Origin: Bacteroidales bacterium
GTDB taxonomy: Bacteria > Bacteroidota > Bacteroidia > Bacteroidales > Paludibacteraceae
DNA: 61,088 bases
Assembly: GCA_004557405.1 (NCBI GenBank)
Contig: SFDZ01000007.1
Location: forward strand, 1 to 61,088
Direction of reading: 5' to 3'
The number at the start of each line of letters is the position of its first letter. The stretch's first letter is position 1. This document shows positions 60,064-61,088 of this stretch, piece by piece. Made by a program: the position numbers and the translations under genes. Under the pieces are notes generated by a model. It was not told the DNA's origin. It saw nothing but the letters and a program-made list of their open reading frames with translations, and searched no databases.

Positions 60064-60393
60064 ATGAATACATTATATGCAGAAAATAAAACTACAAGTA
60101 AACGCATAAGGGAAGAGAAGGAGGTGGTGGAAAAGATGATACGTCTGTATTGTCGTAAGCACGAGGGAAACACAGAACTATGCCCAAGCTGCAGGGAACT
60201 TTTGGAATATGCCCACTGCCGACTTGACAGATGCCGTTTCGGTGAGGAAAAGCCCACCTGTAAGAAATGCGCCATCCATTGTTATCGACCAGACATGAAG
60301 GAAAGGGTCAGAATAGTGATGCGATGGTCAGGACCAAGAATGATACTCCATCATCCACTTGATGCTATCAAACATGTTTTCCGTGAAAAATAA
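60064..60393 (+). CDS. Nitrous-oxide-stimulated-promoter family protein (Cys-rich)
   Basis: The 109-residue soluble protein has eight Cys residues at 30, 40, 43, 52, 57, 66, 69 and 73, in a CPSC ... CKKC ... CY arrangement followed by MRWSGPRMILHHPLDAIKHVF. This is the pattern of the small family named for a nitrous-oxide-responsive promoter protein; it likely binds zinc or an Fe-S cluster. Function is unknown. Its codons (AGA, AGG, TCA, GGA) differ from the core of the window. Confidence 0.8.
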   Translation: MNTLYAENKTTSKRIREEKEVVEKMIRLYCRKHEGNTELCPSCRELLEYAHCRLDRCRFGEEKPTCKKCAIHCYRPDMKERVRIVMRWSGPRMILHHPLDAIKHVFREK

Positions 60394-60893
60394 TAATCTA
60401 TCGCCTCTACCCCCCAAAAAAGAGGTTATTCATTGCTTTTCGCTGGTAGAAAACCAGCGATTTTCAGCGTTTTCAGCGATATTGAACGGATATGCTCCGT
60501 TTTCTGTCTGTCGTCGCATCGATTGTCGTATCGAATACGCGGCGAAACTGTCAGGAACTCCCTGCGTAAGCCGTTTTTACCATAAAGTACTGATAAATAA
60601 GAATATACGATTGCCGAAGAGAAAACGACAGATGCTATATGTTGTTTTCTTTGAAATACTTTTTTTGTGCGGCTGCAAAGGCTGCTCCGACTGCGGCTTC
60701 TGCATGGCCGGCGAGATGGCCTCGGTGTTCAACTTTTGCCCCGACACCATTGTTGCCGGACTGAAACTGCGCGGATAACTCCAACCACGAGAAACTGCGA
60801 AGCCCCGCCGCAAAAAAACATTTGGCGATTTCATTTTGTAGTTCGGCACAAAGTTTGTATCTTTGCCGATGAAATCACTTAACTCTCAAAACT
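60394..60893. other. 500-bp gap with no recognised gene
   Basis: The region holds a perfect 7-bp hairpin (CGCTGGT 60441-60447 / ACCAGCG 60453-60459) followed by TTTTCAGCG repeats, a second small hairpin (AACGGA/TCCGTT near 60486-60502), and a 48-residue open frame at 60632-60778 with an unusual Cys cluster (CGCKGCSDCGFC). None of these gives a secure gene call. The downstream gene's promoter box lies at 60858-60865. Confidence 0.5.
60858..60865 (+). promoter_or_regulatory. Promoter -7 box for the antitoxin-like gene
   Basis: TATCTTTGCCGA matches TAnnTTTG, 28 bp before the ATG at 60894. Confidence 0.65.
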
Positions 60894-61088
60894 ATGGCAA
60901 CAATCACATTGGAATATGACGGCAGAAATAATACTTTAAAAAAAGCATTGGATTTAATTGTGTCGATGGGCGCAAAAGTAGTAATACCCAAAAAAGAGAA
61001 AAAACTGACAGATGTTGAAATCTCTATGCAGGAAGCACGAGACGGAAAAATCAATACTTACAAAACTCCCAACGACTTGTTCCAAAAA
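60894..61088 (+). CDS. Antitoxin-like small protein (3' cut by window edge)
   Basis: The first 65 residues are visible and the frame is open at the window end. The sequence begins MATITLEYDGRNNTLKKALD, followed by a Lys-rich region and a C-terminal part with SMQEARDGKINTYKTPNDL. This resembles small Bacteroidales antitoxin-type proteins (M-x-T-x-x-L-x-Y-x-x-R-N ... MQEARxGK) that precede RelE/YoeB-type toxins. No toxin is visible because the sequence ends, so the function is an inference. Confidence 0.55.
   Translation, partial: MATITLEYDGRNNTLKKALDLIVSMGAKVVIPKKEKKLTDVEISMQEARDGKINTYKTPNDLFQK

Overview
The window is one continuous stretch of a chromosome from the order Bacteroidales (Bacteroidota). 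The evidence is the promoter signature TAnnTTTG (most often TATCTTTG or TACTTTTG) in front of most transcription units, the weak use of Shine-Dalgarno sequences, and a set of Bacteroidetes-typical families: YfhO, DUF4296, DUF4831, type IX secretion C-terminal domain, MltF-like lipoprotein, archaeal/eukaryal-type ProRS, and an acyl-ligase/ACP/acyltransferase fusion. It looks like ordinary housekeeping chromosome. No phage, insertion sequence, CRISPR array or defence island was seen.

Layout. 1-3.1 kb: the end of a flavoprotein and a YfhO membrane protein, both with codon use unlike the rest. 3.2-9.5 kb: lytic transglycosylase plus HD hydrolase, then lspA-DUF4296-hypothetical-proS. 9.6-15 kb: small lipoprotein, tRNA-Cys, gyrB, two half-size chromate transporters, tcdA, lolD. 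15-21.4 kb: NfnAB-type oxidoreductase, LOG-family protein, a GH16-fold protein without catalytic acids, kdsA and kdsD. 21.5-29.1 kb: lipid-activating fusion enzyme, nadA, DUF4831 protein, uvrA. 29.1-35.6 kb: a long head-to-tail operon (Wzz-like protein, GHL10 hydrolase, M16 peptidase, O-methyltransferase, thioesterase, nfo, Yip1-like protein). 35.6-45.7 kb: FKBP lipoprotein, OM barrel, flippase, trxB, a repeat-flanked lipoprotein, SRP RNA, TonB-dependent receptor, UvrD-type helicase. 45.9-59.8 kb: fructose-bisphosphate aldolase, a T9SS-tagged protein, Xaa-Pro peptidase, ferritin, TrkH/TrkA, tadA, ftsK, lolA, a sigma-factor remnant, ppdK. 59.8-61.1 kb: a Cys-rich small protein, an unassigned 500-bp gap and an antitoxin-like gene cut by the edge.

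Themes. Much of the content serves the envelope: KDO synthesis (kdsA/kdsD), lipoprotein processing and sorting (lspA, lolA, lolD), peptidoglycan turnover, glycan export and acyl-lipid activation. The rest is DNA handling (gyrB, uvrA, nfo, uvrD-type helicase, ftsK), central metabolism (fba, ppdK, nfnAB) and K+ uptake.

No clearly new system was found. The points most worth a second look are the GH16-like protein with a missing catalytic triad, the SRP RNA apical loop, the near absence of TTA/CTA/TCA codons in core genes (which creates huge antisense open frames), the compositional breaks at both ends, the repeats around the lipoprotein at 39.7-40.5 kb, and the truncated sigma factor. Functional calls come from recognising motifs by eye; no database search was run.
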